The notes: a model not told the origin generated them from the sequence alone. A stretch of DNA of 64,000 bases from Mycobacterium sp. IS-1590 (GCF_001500025.1 NZ_LQIW01000017.1:1-64000); one strand, 5' to 3'; shown: positions 52,887 to 64,000, counted from the first letter of the stretch. Numbers and translations are program-made.

Positions 52887-53743
52887 GCGCCAAACCGGTG
52901 GATGACCTCGCGAGCCAGAGATCGATACGATTGCGCCCCACCGGATTTCGGCGCCCATGTGGTGATCGGTTCACCGGCGACGCTGGTCTCTGGGAAGCGC
53001 ACCGTGCGGGTGATGACGGTGTCGAACACGAGATCACCGAAACGCTCCACTACCCGGGCCATGACTTCGCGAGAGTTTACGGTGCGCGGGTCGTAGCGGG
53101 TGATCAGGATGCCGCTGATCGACAGTTTCGGGTTCAGCCGGTCGTGCACCTTGTCCACGGTGTCGGTGAGCAACGCCAGGCCGCGCAGCGAGAAGAACTC
53201 GCACTCGGTCGGGATGATCACACCGTCGCTGCACGCCAGGCCGTTGACGGTGAGCAGCCCGAGCGACGGCTGGCAGTCGATCAGGACGTAGTCGTAGCGG
53301 TCCAGCACCGGGTACAGCGCCCGCGCCAGCGACTGCTCTCGGCCGACCTCGTTCACCAGCTGGATCTCGGCGGCCGACAGGTCGATGTTGCTGGGCACCA
53401 GGTCGAGATTCTTGACCCGCGTGTGGATCAGCACGTCGTCGATCGACACCCGCGGTTCGACCAGCAGGTTGTGCACCGTGTGCTCGAGTTCGTAGTGCGG
53501 CACCCCCAGGCCCGCCGACAGCGCGCCCTGCGGGTCGAGGTCGACGAGCAGCACCCGGCGGCCGTACTCGGCGAGGCTGGCGCCGAGGTTGATGGTCGAC
53601 GTGGTCTTGCCGACCCCGCCCTTCTGGTTGCACATCGCGATGACCTTGGCCGGACCGTGCGTGGTCTTCGGCGGCGGTTCGGGGATGTCCCGCGGTGGAC
53701 GGCCGGTCAGGCCCACTTCCACCGCTGCCCCGTCGTCGCTCAT
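52883..53743 (-). CDS. ParA/Soj-family ATPase
   Basis: 286 residues. Deviant Walker A motif CNQKGGVGKTTSTINLGASL at ~37, Walker B LIDCQPSLGLLTVNGL, and VDLDPQGALSAG. ATG 53743 places an N-terminal disordered stretch of ~30 residues before the domain. ParA-type ATPases position chromosomes or other cargo. No parB is adjacent, so this is not the chromosomal origin locus. It is the first gene of the parA-scpA-scpB-rluB-cmk-der operon, matching Rv1708. Confidence 0.93.
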   Translation of the reverse strand: MSDDGAAVEVGLTGRPPRDIPEPPPKTTHGPAKVIAMCNQKGGVGKTTSTINLGASLAEYGRRVLLVDLDPQGALSAGLGVPHYELEHTVHNLLVEPRVSIDDVLIHTRVKNLDLVPSNIDLSAAEIQLVNEVGREQSLARALYPVLDRYDYVLIDCQPSLGLLTVNGLACSDGVIIPTECEFFSLRGLALLTDTVDKVHDRLNPKLSISGILITRYDPRTVNSREVMARVVERFGDLVFDTVITRTVRFPETSVAGEPITTWAPKSGGAQSYRSLAREVIHRFGA

Positions 53744-53881
53744 ACCAGGCCTTCGCTGGTCAGGCACTTCACGGGCATGGCGGACATCCGGGCAAGTTTA
53801 ACGGCAGGAACGTGCCAGGTCAGCCAGACCCGCGGGCAAGTTGGGGGCCGATTGAGCCGCACCGCGTCATAGGCTGGCGGA

Positions 53882-54640
53882 ATGGGCTTGAGGCAACGGA
53901 TCCCGCTGCTGAGGTGGTCTTTTCTGCGGATGGCCATCGGTGTGCGCAACATCTCCACCACCGGTCAGGTCGGCGACGGGCGCGAGGCCGCCCTTCGCGA
54001 CTATGTGGTGGCCAACGCGCGGCGCGGTGACATCGACGACGTCCTCGCCACCATCGACCGGTTCGCGTACGAGAAGTCCTTCCTGATCAATGTCGGCGAC
54101 GAGAAGGGCGAGATTCTCGACGCCGCGGTGCGCCGCAGCAATCCGAGCCTGGTGCTCGAGCTCGGGACCTACTGCGGCTACGGGGCGCTGCGACTGGCCA
54201 GGGCGGCGCCGTCGGCGCGGATCTACTCGGTGGAACTCGCCGAGGCCAACGCCGAGATCGCCCGGGATGTCTGGGCGCACGCCGGCGTCGCGGACCGCAT
54301 CACCTGTGTGGTCGGCACACTCGGCGACGGCGGGCGGACCCTCGACTTGCTGGCCTCCGAGCACGGGTTCGGCGCGGGCTCACTCGACATGGTGTTCATC
54401 GACCACGACAAGGCCGCCTACCTGTCCGATCTGCAGAGCATCCTCGACCGTGGCTGGCTGCACCGAGGCTCCGTCGTCGTCGCCGACAACGTGAAGATTC
54501 CCGGCGCGCCGAAGTACCGCGAGTACATGCGCCGACAGCAGGGCACGTTGTTCGACACCGTTGAGCACAAGACCCACGCGGAGTATCAGTCGCTGCTGGC
54601 CGACCTGCTCCTCGAGTCCGAGTATCTGGGCGGCCGGTGA
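53882..54640 (+). CDS. Catechol O-methyltransferase-like SAM methyltransferase
   Basis: 252 residues. SAM-binding motif VLELGTYCGYGALRLARA, then AEIARDVW, DMVFIDHDKAAYLSDL and ADNVKIPGAPKYREYM, the COMT-type layout with the Asp and Asn expected for metal and catechol binding. It matches the catechol O-methyltransferase that lies between xerD and parA in M. tuberculosis (Rv1703c-type). Here it reads rightward, against both neighbours. No signal peptide; natural catechol unknown. Confidence 0.9.
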   Translation: MGLRQRIPLLRWSFLRMAIGVRNISTTGQVGDGREAALRDYVVANARRGDIDDVLATIDRFAYEKSFLINVGDEKGEILDAAVRRSNPSLVLELGTYCGYGALRLARAAPSARIYSVELAEANAEIARDVWAHAGVADRITCVVGTLGDGGRTLDLLASEHGFGAGSLDMVFIDHDKAAYLSDLQSILDRGWLHRGSVVVADNVKIPGAPKYREYMRRQQGTLFDTVEHKTHAEYQSLLADLLLESEYLGGR

Positions 54641-54653
54641 CTGTCTTCATGCC

Positions 54654-54700
54654 TTAACGGGTGGATTGCACGCAGCCGGTACGTGCGATCCACCAGTTAA
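54654..54700 (-). terminator. Hairpin repeat element, copy 2
   Basis: Stem with one mismatch and one wobble: TTAACGGGTGGATTGCACG against CGTGCGATCCACCAGTTAA, loop ~9 nt. It lies 16 nt after the xerD stop, read leftward. It shares sequence and orientation with copy 1 at 26544-26590, including the loop ACC and the flanking GCGTTAAC. Confidence 0.65.
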
Positions 54701-54715
54701 CGCGCCATGCGGCGG

Positions 54716-55659
54716 CTAGCGCGCCCGCGGATGGGCACCGGCCCAGACCTCGCGCAAAGCGTTGACGGTGACCATGGTGTAGATCTGCGTGGTCGTCACC
54801 GAGGCGTGGCCGAGCAACTCCTGCACGACACGGACGTCGGCGCCGCCGTCGAGCAGATGCGTGGCGAACGAGTGCCGCAGCACGTGGGGCGACACCGCCG
54901 AGGTGATCCCGGCCCGCTCGGCCGCGTCCTGCAGCACCTGCCATGCGCTCTGCCGCGACAGCCGCCCACCGCGGGCGTTCAGGAAGATCGCCGGCGTGCC
55001 CCGTCCGCGGCGCGCAAGATCGGGACGCCCGCGCACGAAATAGGCGTCGAGCGCGGTCACCGCCGGCCGGCCGATCGGGACCAGCCGGTGCTTGCCGCCC
55101 TTGCCGCGCAGCAGCACCGAACGCGCGTGGGTGTCGACGTCGTCGATGTCGAGACCCACCGCCTCGGAGATGCGCGCCCCGGTCGAGTACAGCAGTTCCA
55201 GCAGCGCGCGGTTACGCAGCGTGAGTGGGCTGTCGGCGTCGCTGTCGCCGCCCGCCGCCTCGAGCAGGGCCAACACCTCGTCGAGCGAGAGGCTCTTGGG
55301 CAGCCGCCTGCTCGGGGTCGGCGGCTTGACCTGTGAGGCCACGTCCAGCTCGGTGAGCCCCTCGGCGGCAGCGAACCGGTGCAGGCCCCGTACCGCGATC
55401 AGCGCCCGCGCCGCCGAAACCGCCGACAGCGGGGCGGTTCCGGCCTCGGGATCCCCGCGGCGCAACGCGACCAGGAACTCACTGACGTCGGATTCGCTCA
55501 CCTTGGTCAGGTCGTCGACGCTGCGCGCGGTCAGGTATTCGGTGTAGCGACGCAGGTCGCGGCGATAGGAACTCAAGGTGTTGGCGGCCGCGCCGCGTTC
55601 GATGGTCAGGTGGTCGAGATAGCCCCGGACCTGACCCTCGAGCGCGGACGTGAAAGTGG

Positions 55660-55663
<4 letters not shown>
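54716..55663 (-). CDS. xerD: Tyrosine recombinase XerD
   Basis: 315 residues from GTG 55663 (GTGA overlap with the Nudix gene). N-terminal SAM-like domain ([23 protein letters not shown]), catalytic Arg in [13 protein letters not shown], Lys in LRGKGGKHR, His-x-x-Arg in [17 protein letters not shown], His in [13 protein letters not shown], and the Tyr in QIYTMV. Resolves chromosome dimers at dif with XerC and FtsK. Its chromosomal neighbours support xerD over an accessory integrase. Confidence 0.96.
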
Positions 55664-58072
<2,409 letters not shown>

Positions 58073-58140
58073 CTAGGCTGATTCCTAGTTTGGGGCCTGC
58101 CGACCCACGGAACCCCACCTTAACACCGAGGGCGACACCG

Positions 58141-58207
58141 CGTCGGTGACGCGCCGAGGGCTGGAGCGTCGGTGACGCGCCGAGGGCTGGAACGTCGGTG
58201 ACGCGCC
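58141..58207. repeat. 26-bp tandem repeat before pyrG
   Basis: Two complete 26-bp units (CGTCGGTGACGCGCCGAGGG followed by CTGGAG or CTGGAA) and a 15-bp partial third. It lies between mctB and pyrG. Copy number is small, so it may be a local duplication; a role in the pyrG leader is possible. Confidence 0.85.
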
Positions 58208-58232
58208 GTCGTGGATTCCGCGGGCGCGGAGC

Positions 58233-59171
58233 TTACTGCGGCACGGTGACCGACGTCGCACCCTGACCGATGCCGTACTGGCCGGGCCCGCCACCGTTGG
58301 CCAGATCGCCCAGCGCCAGCACCGAGGTGATGCGGCCGGATTCGGTGCCCACGTCGTCGACCGTGCTCACAGCCGCTGTCAGCGCGGGATCCGAGCGAGT
58401 GACGGCGATCGCCGCGGTTCCCGATGCCGAGCCGTCGCGGCCCACCAGTACGGTGCCCGAACCGTGCGGGGCCAACCCGCCGGCGAATCGGGCGACGGTG
58501 GCGCCTCGGTTACCGGCGTCGTCGCCCAGCGGTCCACCGGTCACGATCACCGCGGTGTTCGCCGCACCCACCCGATCGGTGTAGGTGATGAAACCGGTGT
58601 CGCGCAGCGTGGCGAGCACCGTCTCACGTTGGGTGTCGTCGACGGTCTGCACCTTGGGGTCGCGGTTGATCAACAGCGCGATGCCCAGCAGGTCGCCGGC
58701 TTGGGAGCCCTGGTCCACCGACGTGGTGCTGAGCTGTCTGCCCGCAGGCACGATCGGCGAGTTGACGACCGACAACAGCTTCTCGGCGGCGTTGGCCTCG
58801 ACGAACTGGGGTGTCAGCCCGACCGTTCCGCTGACCGTTCCCCCGGCCTGACCGACGAGCCGTGTCACCGCGTCGACGTCGTCGTCGGCGGCATCGGGAG
58901 TGCGAAACAGCACCACCGACTTGTCGACAAGTGTCTCCCGCAGAATGCGCGGTGACATCTGCGCATCGAATTCCCCTGCTGCGCTGAGCTTTTCATTGAG
59001 CGCATTGCGCTCGTCGGTCAGGGCGTTGATCCGCTCCTGCAGTTCGTGCTTGTCATCGCGCAGTCCCGACAGCACGGTGTTGGACAACAACCCCGACCCG
59101 AGCGCGACACCGATGGCGAGCGCGAGGAACACCGCTGCGAGCGAAATCGCGTGTGTGCGTAGCGATATCAT
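58233..59171 (-). CDS. mctB: Copper-associated channel/septation protein MctB (SteB)
   Basis: 312 residues. N-terminal membrane helix ISLAAVFLALAIGVALGSGLL, then a coiled-coil stretch (SGLRDDKHELQERINALTDERNALNEKL) and a secreted domain. Matches M. tuberculosis Rv1698 (MctB, linked to copper efflux and outer-membrane transport) and corynebacterial SteB, a partner of SteA in cell separation. Ends 10 nt from the end of steA gene. The two roles reported in the literature are not reconciled by the sequence. Confidence 0.88.
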   Translation of the reverse strand: MISLRTHAISLAAVFLALAIGVALGSGLLSNTVLSGLRDDKHELQERINALTDERNALNEKLSAAGEFDAQMSPRILRETLVDKSVVLFRTPDAADDDVDAVTRLVGQAGGTVSGTVGLTPQFVEANAAEKLLSVVNSPIVPAGRQLSTTSVDQGSQAGDLLGIALLINRDPKVQTVDDTQRETVLATLRDTGFITYTDRVGAANTAVIVTGGPLGDDAGNRGATVARFAGGLAPHGSGTVLVGRDGSASGTAAIAVTRSDPALTAAVSTVDDVGTESGRITSVLALGDLANGGGPGQYGIGQGATSVTVPQ

Positions 59172-59180
59172 CGTTCGCTC

Positions 59181-60365
59181 CTAGGTGATCCAGCCCTGGA
59201 CCCACAACGAGAAGCGGTTCCAGTAGTCAGCGATCCAGTCCAGCAGGGCGGTGTCGACGCGGGCGACCCACAGTGCGACGATCACCGCGACCATCACGGC
59301 GAGCACCAGCAGCGCGATCGCTCCGCCCGACACCCGGCTGCGGTACAGGGTGGCAACCGCCTTGGCGTCGACGAGCTTCTCGCCGACCTTGAGTCGGGTC
59401 AGGAACGTCGACGGGTTGCTCTGCTGGCGGGCCCGGTCGAAGAACTCCTCGATGCTGGCGGTGTGGCCGGCGGTGACGATCAGCGACGCGCCGTGGTGGT
59501 CACACAGCAGCAACGCCAGGTCGGCCGCCGATCCTGCGGCCGGGAAGGTCATCGCCCCGACTCCGAGGTCCTGGATTCGTTCGAGACCGGCGGCGTGCCC
59601 GTCGGCGTCGGCGGGCAGCACCACCTGCGCGCCGGAGCGCAGCACCTCGGCGCTCATCTTGTCGGGGTCGCCGACGATGAGCTGCGGCCGGTAGCCGGCT
59701 TTGCGCAGCACGTCGGCGCCGGTGCCGACGCCGACCAGCACCGGTTGGTACTCCTTGATGAAGGGTTTGAGCGCTTTGAGGTCGACGGCGGCGTCGACGT
59801 CCTCGGCGACGATCACCACGTGGCGCCGGTTGAGGTCGACGTCGATGTCGGGAATGCCGATGCCGTCGATCAGCAGTGGGCTCTCACTGCGGATGAACTC
59901 GATGGTGTTGCCCGCGAACGCCTCGAGATGGGCCACCAACCCGCTCTTGGCCTCGTGCATCAGCTCGTGGATCTCGTGGTCGGTGCGCTCGACGCCCAGC
60001 ACCAGGCGGCGATCGCCGGTGTAGACGCCGCCCTCGTGCAGCCGCACACGCGCGCCGTCCTTGACCTTTTTGAAGACGTCGTCGCCGGTGTCGTCGATCA
60101 GGGTGATTCCGTTGGCGACCAGAACCTCGGGGCCCAGGTTGGGATAGCGTCCGGAGATGGAGGGTGAGGCGTTGACCACGCCGGTGACGCCGGCCTCGAC
60201 GAGCGCATCGGCAGTGATGCGGTCGAGGTCGAGGGCGTCGATGACGACGATGTCGCCGGGGGTGACACGCCGCAGCAGTCGGTCGATGTCGCGGTCGACT
60301 CTGGCTGTGCCGGTGATGCCCGGACGTGAGCTGGCATTACGAGATAGCAGCGCTGACATCTTCAT
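59181..60365 (-). CDS. steA: Septation-associated protein SteA
   Basis: 394 residues. Body with a thiamin-pyrophosphokinase-like core (VVNASPSISGRYPNLG, LIVGDPDKMSA, LLLCDHHGASLIVTAGHTASIEEFF), and one C-terminal membrane helix (GGAIALLVLAVMVAVIVALW) with an extracytoplasmic tail. Corresponds to Rv1697 and corynebacterial SteA, which localise to the septum with SteB. mctB follows 10 bp downstream on the same strand. Confidence 0.9.
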   Translation of the reverse strand: MKMSALLSRNASSRPGITGTARVDRDIDRLLRRVTPGDIVVIDALDLDRITADALVEAGVTGVVNASPSISGRYPNLGPEVLVANGITLIDDTGDDVFKKVKDGARVRLHEGGVYTGDRRLVLGVERTDHEIHELMHEAKSGLVAHLEAFAGNTIEFIRSESPLLIDGIGIPDIDVDLNRRHVVIVAEDVDAAVDLKALKPFIKEYQPVLVGVGTGADVLRKAGYRPQLIVGDPDKMSAEVLRSGAQVVLPADADGHAAGLERIQDLGVGAMTFPAAGSAADLALLLCDHHGASLIVTAGHTASIEEFFDRARQQSNPSTFLTRLKVGEKLVDAKAVATLYRSRVSGGAIALLVLAVMVAVIVALWVARVDTALLDWIADYWNRFSLWVQGWIT

Positions 60366-60446
60366 GCGCCGATTTTGTCGAGATCAGCGACCTATCTGTC
60401 GGAGGCGCGCCGTATCATCTGTCCCTTTTGTCACACACGTAACATC

Positions 60447-60827
60447 TCAGCGGGATGGTTCGAACAGCTCCACGAGGTTGCCCGAGGGATCCATCGCCAA
60501 GGCCTGACGCCCACCGCGTCCGGTGATGACGTCTCCGCGGAAAGGTACGCCCGCAGCAGAGAGTCGCGAGACGGTGTCGTCGAGGTCGTTGACCTCCAAC
60601 TGGATTCGATTCCAGCCACCGGGAGCGGGCCGGCTTCCGTCGCTGAGCGACTCGCCCGCTCCGCCGCCCCCGCCGGGCGAGTTCAACAGCAACCGCAACG
60701 CGTCGCGTCGCAGCATGGCGAATCCGGGTCCGGGTCGCATCACCACGTCGAAGCGCAGCTTGTCGGTATAGAACTGGACGGCCGACTCGACGTCGTCCAC
60801 GATGTAGCGAACACTGGCGTCAGTCAT
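60447..60827 (-). CDS. VOC (glyoxalase-fold) family protein
   Basis: 126 residues. VOC fold with two beta-alpha-beta-beta units: ASVRYIVDDVESAVQFYTDKLRFDVVMRP and NRIQLEVNDLDDTVSRLSAAGVPFRGDV, ending MDPSGNLVELFEP, the typical metal-Glu end. Members include glyoxalases, dioxygenases and resistance proteins; the exact reaction is unknown. AAGGAGGTG gives a perfect Shine-Dalgarno. Divergent from the TetR gene, its likely regulator. Confidence 0.88.
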   Translation of the reverse strand: MTDASVRYIVDDVESAVQFYTDKLRFDVVMRPGPGFAMLRRDALRLLLNSPGGGGGAGESLSDGSRPAPGGWNRIQLEVNDLDDTVSRLSAAGVPFRGDVITGRGGRQALAMDPSGNLVELFEPSR

Positions 60828-60846
60828 AATTGCACCTCCTTGAGGT

Positions 60847-60852
60847 TATAAT
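60847..60852 (+). promoter_or_regulatory. Perfect -10 TATAAT for a probable leaderless TetR transcript
   Basis: TATAAT lies 6 nt before the GTG start at 60859, so transcription would begin at the start codon, as is frequent in mycobacteria. The opposite strand reads TATTAT at the same place, possibly the -10 of the divergent VOC gene. The two promoters would overlap. Confidence 0.5.
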
Positions 60853-60858
60853 ACAGAA

Positions 60859-61434
60859 GTGTTTCAGAAAAGGCAGCCCGATCCGCGAGTCGAACACTCC
60901 CGTCGGACGATTCTTCGCGCCGCCCTCGACGAGTTCGCCCGCGTCGGTTACGCCGGGTTTCGCATGGAGTCCGTCGCCGCACGAGCACGGGTGAGTCGCA
61001 GCACGTTGTATCGGCACTGGCCCGACAAGACCGCATTGATCGCCGATGCGCTCGAGACGCTCAATGTCCAGCCGGACCCTCGCAGGGAAGCGCCCACCGG
61101 GACGGCACGCGAGCAGGTCCAGATTCTGCTGGAGCACCTGGCGCGCGCCCTGAGCGATTCCACGGTCTCGGCCTGCATTCCCGCGCTCGTGCACGCCGCG
61201 GAGACCGAACCGGAGATCCGCCGGTTCTTCCACGCGTACTCGGCGTCACGGCGGCAGCGGCTCACCGCCAGCATCGCCTCCGGTGTCGGCGATGGGCAGT
61301 TCTCTGCGCGCATTGATCCCGAAGCCGCGTCGGTGGCGCTGTCGGGTGCGCTGTTCTACCGGCGACTCGCGACCGATGAACCGACCGAGCCGGAATTCCT
61401 CACGGCGCTGATCGATACGGTGTTGGGCGGCTAA
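60859..61434 (+). CDS. TetR-family regulator
   Basis: 191 residues from GTG 60859. Helix-turn-helix TILRAALDEFARVGYAGFRMESVAARARVSRSTLYRHWPDKTALIADAL. The C-terminal domain (TETR_C-like; LVHAAETEPEIRRFFHAYSASRRQRL) suits the common small-ligand fold. No palindrome was seen beyond the overlapping -10 elements. Likely represses the divergent VOC gene and itself. The end overlaps recN by 4 bp, convergent. Confidence 0.85.
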   Translation: MFQKRQPDPRVEHSRRTILRAALDEFARVGYAGFRMESVAARARVSRSTLYRHWPDKTALIADALETLNVQPDPRREAPTGTAREQVQILLEHLARALSDSTVSACIPALVHAAETEPEIRRFFHAYSASRRQRLTASIASGVGDGQFSARIDPEAASVALSGALFYRRLATDEPTEPEFLTALIDTVLGG

Positions 61435-63188
61435 CCACCTTCCGCGCGGTCTTTCTGCGCCGCCTCGAGCAGCTCGCGAGCGTGGGCGCGGCCACTGTCG
61501 GATTCGCCGAGACCGGCGAGCATGCGCGCCAGCTCGGCCACCCGCTCGTCGTCGTCGAGGCGCCGAACACCGCTCGCCGAATTGCCGCCGTCTCCACCCA
61601 CGACGAGGTGCACGTCGGCGTAGGCGGCGACCTGCGGTAGGTGGGTGACGACGATGACCTGGTGGGTGCGAGCCAATCGGCCCAACCGGCGGCCGATCTG
61701 CACCGCGGCCCGGCCCCCGACCCCGGCATCGACTTCGTCGAAGACCATCGTGGTTCCCTCGGCGGACGAGGACAGTACGACCTCGAGCGCCAGCATGACC
61801 CGTGAGAGTTCACCGCCCGACGCGCTCTTGTGCAGGGGCAGCACATCGGTGCCGCGACTGGCGAATCCGAATTCGACGTTGTCGACGCCGTCGCGGCCGG
61901 CGTGCGCGGTCTGGCCCGACGGCAACACGACCGGCGCGGAGTCGTCGGCGCGCGCGAGTAGCGGGGCCACCGACACCGTGAACACGGCACCGGCCATGGC
62001 CAGACCGGACAGTTCGGTGGTCACCGCCTTGGCGAGACCCTTGGCCGCCTTGGTCCTGGCTTTGGTGAGGTCGGCGGCCGCGGCGACGGTCCTGGTTTCG
62101 AGTTCGTCGACTCGCCGCTGGAGGCCGGCGAGCGCTTCCTCGGACACGTCGAGTTGCTCGAGCCGTTCACGGGACTCGCGGGCCCACTCGAGCACGCCGT
62201 CGATGTCGGCGGCGTATTTGCGAGTGAGCGAACGCAGTTCGGCCTGCCGCGCCAGCTTTGTCTCCAGTGCGCTGGTGTCGGACGGCAACCCGGACAAATA
62301 GGCGCCGAGTTCACCACCGACATTGGTGATCACCGCGATGGCTTCGCTGAGCTGCTCGGCCAGCGCGGTCAACGCGGTGTCGCCGGTGACCTCCAGCGCC
62401 GACTTGGCCTGTGCGACACCATGGGCCGCGGACACCGCGTCGGGCGTGGGGTCGTCGGGACCTGCGAGCGCTGCCCGAGCGATCTGAGCGGCTTCGCGTA
62501 GTGCGTCGAGTTCGGAAAGCCGCCGGATGTCGTCGACCAGCGCGGCATCCTCGCCCGGTTGCGGTGCCGCAGTATCGATTTCGTTGAGGCCGAACTTCAG
62601 CCGGTCGGCTTCGAGCGCCAGTTCCCGGGCCCGCTGTGTGCGGTCCAACAGATCGCGCCGAGCCGCCAGCCACTCCTCCCGCACGCGGCGGTACTTCTTG
62701 AGCTGCGTTTCGACATCGGCGAAGCGGTCCAGCGCACCGCGTTGTTCGTCGGGGCGCATCAACCGCAGCTGGTCGTTCTGCCCGTGCAGCGTGAGCAGTT
62801 CGGCGGTGAAGCTGCTCAACGATTTGGCCGGCACGCTGCGGCCGCCGAGATAGGCACGCGACGGGCCGTCGCGGCTGACCGAACGGGCCGCGATGACGCT
62901 GCCGTCGTCGTCGCGTTCAGCGCCCGAACTGTCAAGGATCTCATCGACCAGCGATGCCACGCCGTCACCCAGATCCGTTGTGGTGAAACGCCCTTCGACA
63001 ACCGCCCGCTTGTCCCCGGAACGCACCCGGGTGGCGTCGGCGCGTGCGCCACCGAGCAGGTGCAGGCCGGTGACCACCATCGTCTTGCCGGTACCGGTTT
63101 CGCCGGTGAGCACGGTGAAACCGCGATCGAACTCAGCGGTCGCTGCGCTGATCGCACCTAGTGACTCGATACGGATCTCGGAAAGCAC
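61431..63188 (-). CDS. recN: DNA repair ATPase RecN
   Basis: 585 residues from GTG 63188 (TAGTG overlap with nadK). SMC-like ABC ATPase: Walker A LTGETGTGKTMVVTGL near the N-terminus, coiled-coil centre, signature ASGGELSRVMLALE and Walker B MVFDEVDAGVGG at the C-terminus. Supports double-strand break repair. Rightmost full gene of the conserved block. Confidence 0.96.
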   Translation of the reverse strand: MLSEIRIESLGAISAATAEFDRGFTVLTGETGTGKTMVVTGLHLLGGARADATRVRSGDKRAVVEGRFTTTDLGDGVASLVDEILDSSGAERDDDGSVIAARSVSRDGPSRAYLGGRSVPAKSLSSFTAELLTLHGQNDQLRLMRPDEQRGALDRFADVETQLKKYRRVREEWLAARRDLLDRTQRARELALEADRLKFGLNEIDTAAPQPGEDAALVDDIRRLSELDALREAAQIARAALAGPDDPTPDAVSAAHGVAQAKSALEVTGDTALTALAEQLSEAIAVITNVGGELGAYLSGLPSDTSALETKLARQAELRSLTRKYAADIDGVLEWARESRERLEQLDVSEEALAGLQRRVDELETRTVAAAADLTKARTKAAKGLAKAVTTELSGLAMAGAVFTVSVAPLLARADDSAPVVLPSGQTAHAGRDGVDNVEFGFASRGTDVLPLHKSASGGELSRVMLALEVVLSSSAEGTTMVFDEVDAGVGGRAAVQIGRRLGRLARTHQVIVVTHLPQVAAYADVHLVVGGDGGNSASGVRRLDDDERVAELARMLAGLGESDSGRAHARELLEAAQKDRAEGG

Positions 63189-64000
63189 TACTGCCCGCGC
63201 CACCCCGTGACCGGCAACCGGAATTTGCGCACCAGGCGGTCGGTGAACGGTGCGCTGTCGAGGCGCACCCACTTCACCGGGGTTCCGCACCGGGTGACCT
63301 CCAGGCGTCCCCCGGCGGGCACCACCATCTCGCGGCGCCCATCGCAGAACACCAGTGCGTCGTGGCCCCCCGCCTCGACCTCGATCGCGATGGCCGCCTC
63401 CGGACTGGTGACCATCGGCCGGGCGAACAACGCGTGAGCGTTGTTCGGTACCACCAGGATTGCCTCGAGTTCAGGCCACACGATCGGCCCGCCGGCAGAG
63501 AACGCCCACGCCGTCGACCCGGTCGGCGTCGCCACCAGCACGCCGTCGCAACCGAAGGACGACACGGGCCGGCCGTCGACCTCCAGGACGGCTCCGAGGA
63601 CTCCGAGCCGGGGCCCCTTTTCGAGGCTGGCTTCGTTGAGCGCCCAGCCCCGGTCGACGATCTTGCCGTCCACCCGCACCACGACGTCGAGTGTCATCCG
63701 CTCCTCGACGCGGTAGTCGCGCTTGACGACCCGGTCGAGCACGGTGTCGATGGAGTCGGCCTCCGCCTCGGCCAGAAAGCCGATGCGTCCGAGATTGACG
63801 CCCAAGACCGGGATCTCGACGTTGCGTGCGAGTTCGGCAGCGCGCAGGAAGGTTCCGTCGCCGCCGAGGACGAGGACGAGTTCGCAACCCTCGGCGGCGC
63901 GTTCCTCCGCGTCGACCACTTCGATCTCGACGCCGAGCGAACGTATGTCGTCGGGCGACAGCGGAACAGGTCCGCGGTCGACGGCCTCGGCCGAGAGAAC
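63188..64000 (-). CDS. nadK: NAD kinase (truncated at window end)
   Basis: The frame is open to the right edge, so the N-terminus is outside. About 270 codons are visible, read leftward. Key motif [18 protein letters not shown] and [20 protein letters not shown] are the NAD kinase signatures. It phosphorylates NAD to NADP using ATP or polyphosphate. Same order with recN as Rv1695-Rv1696 (ppnK). The GTG at 63919 is not the true start, since the frame continues with conserved-looking sequence upstream. Confidence 0.95.
   Translation of the reverse strand, partial: VLSAEAVDRGPVPLSPDDIRSLGVEIEVVDAEERAAEGCELVLVLGGDGTFLRAAELARNVEIPVLGVNLGRIGFLAEAEADSIDTVLDRVVKRDYRVEERMTLDVVVRVDGKIVDRGWALNEASLEKGPRLGVLGAVLEVDGRPVSSFGCDGVLVATPTGSTAWAFSAGGPIVWPELEAILVVPNNAHALFARPMVTSPEAAIAIEVEAGGHDALVFCDGRREMVVPAGGRLEVTRCGTPVKWVRLDSAPFTDRLVRKFRLPVTGWRGQ

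Noticed and set aside
52883..53743. Chromosome origin parAB locus
   Set aside because: No parB or parS-like site is adjacent and the order matches the Rv1708 locus away from oriC.
58141..58207. Possible CRISPR repeats
   Set aside because: The units are directly adjacent without spacers and number fewer than three, so this is a plain tandem repeat.

Overview
The window is a high-GC mycobacterial chromosome segment, most likely from a fast-growing environmental Mycolicibacterium-type species. The evidence is lineage-specific: MmpS/MmpL pairs, an antigen 85-family esterase, DUF732 secreted proteins, an LppA-type lipoprotein, a PknH-sensor-like lipoprotein, a WXG100 protein, F420 and mycofactocin-type oxidoreductases, and a right-hand gene order nadK-recN-steA-mctB-pyrG-nudix-xerD-parA-scpA-scpB-rluB-cmk-der as known from M. 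tuberculosis (Rv1695-Rv1713). No transposase, integrase, phage gene or CRISPR array was seen. No gap between genes exceeds 300 bases.

Layout. (1) 1-10155: small conserved genes: the C-terminus of a Thr/Pro-rich cell-surface protein, an F420-type luciferase-like oxidoreductase with a SnoaL gene, a Nudix hydrolase, a type II NADH dehydrogenase-like flavoprotein, an LmeA-like protein, an ankyrin protein, several secreted or unknown small proteins, and an antigen 85 paralogue. (2) 10317-29318: a catabolic gene cluster with three cytochromes P450, a KshA-like Rieske oxygenase, a small Rieske protein, aldehyde and NDMA-type alcohol dehydrogenases, a mycofactocin-type SDR, acyl-CoA ligase, a double-domain CaiB CoA-transferase, two MaoC-type proteins, two SnoaL/amidohydrolase-type modules, a GntR and a TetR regulator. 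(3) 29479-41442: a cell-envelope lipid region with mmpS-mmpL, secreted proteins, a DUF7159-like protein, a cutinase, a second mmpL, a membrane acyltransferase and a flavin monooxygenase. (4) 41579-46396: small secreted proteins, two lipoproteins, a WXG-hydrolase locus and tRNA-Pro. (5) 46498-64000: two TSUP permeases, then the conserved housekeeping block (ribosome GTPase, CMP kinase, chromosome segregation, XerD, CTP synthase, septation proteins, RecN, NAD kinase).

How it fits together. Most genes are packed in operons with 4-nt ATGA/GTGA overlaps. In the catabolic cluster, two divergent promoters (Rieske-type gene one way, P450 the other) carry the same 20-bp element (19/20 identical); weaker relatives lie before the aldehyde dehydrogenase and right before the GntR gene. 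This suggests one regulon in which a substrate is hydroxylated by P450/Rieske enzymes, oxidised by mycofactocin-linked dehydrogenases, activated to a CoA ester and degraded. The substrate cannot be read from the sequence; the enzyme types fit a terpenoid, alicyclic or steroid-like compound. A separate SDR-P450 operon is likely controlled by its divergent TetR through a perfect 20-bp palindrome.

The points most worth a second look are the shared operator, an amidohydrolase pair in which one member has lost its metal ligands, the WXG-hydrolase/lipoprotein locus, a Cys-containing upstream ORF before a TSUP permease, and a hairpin element found in two copies in the same place relative to gene ends.
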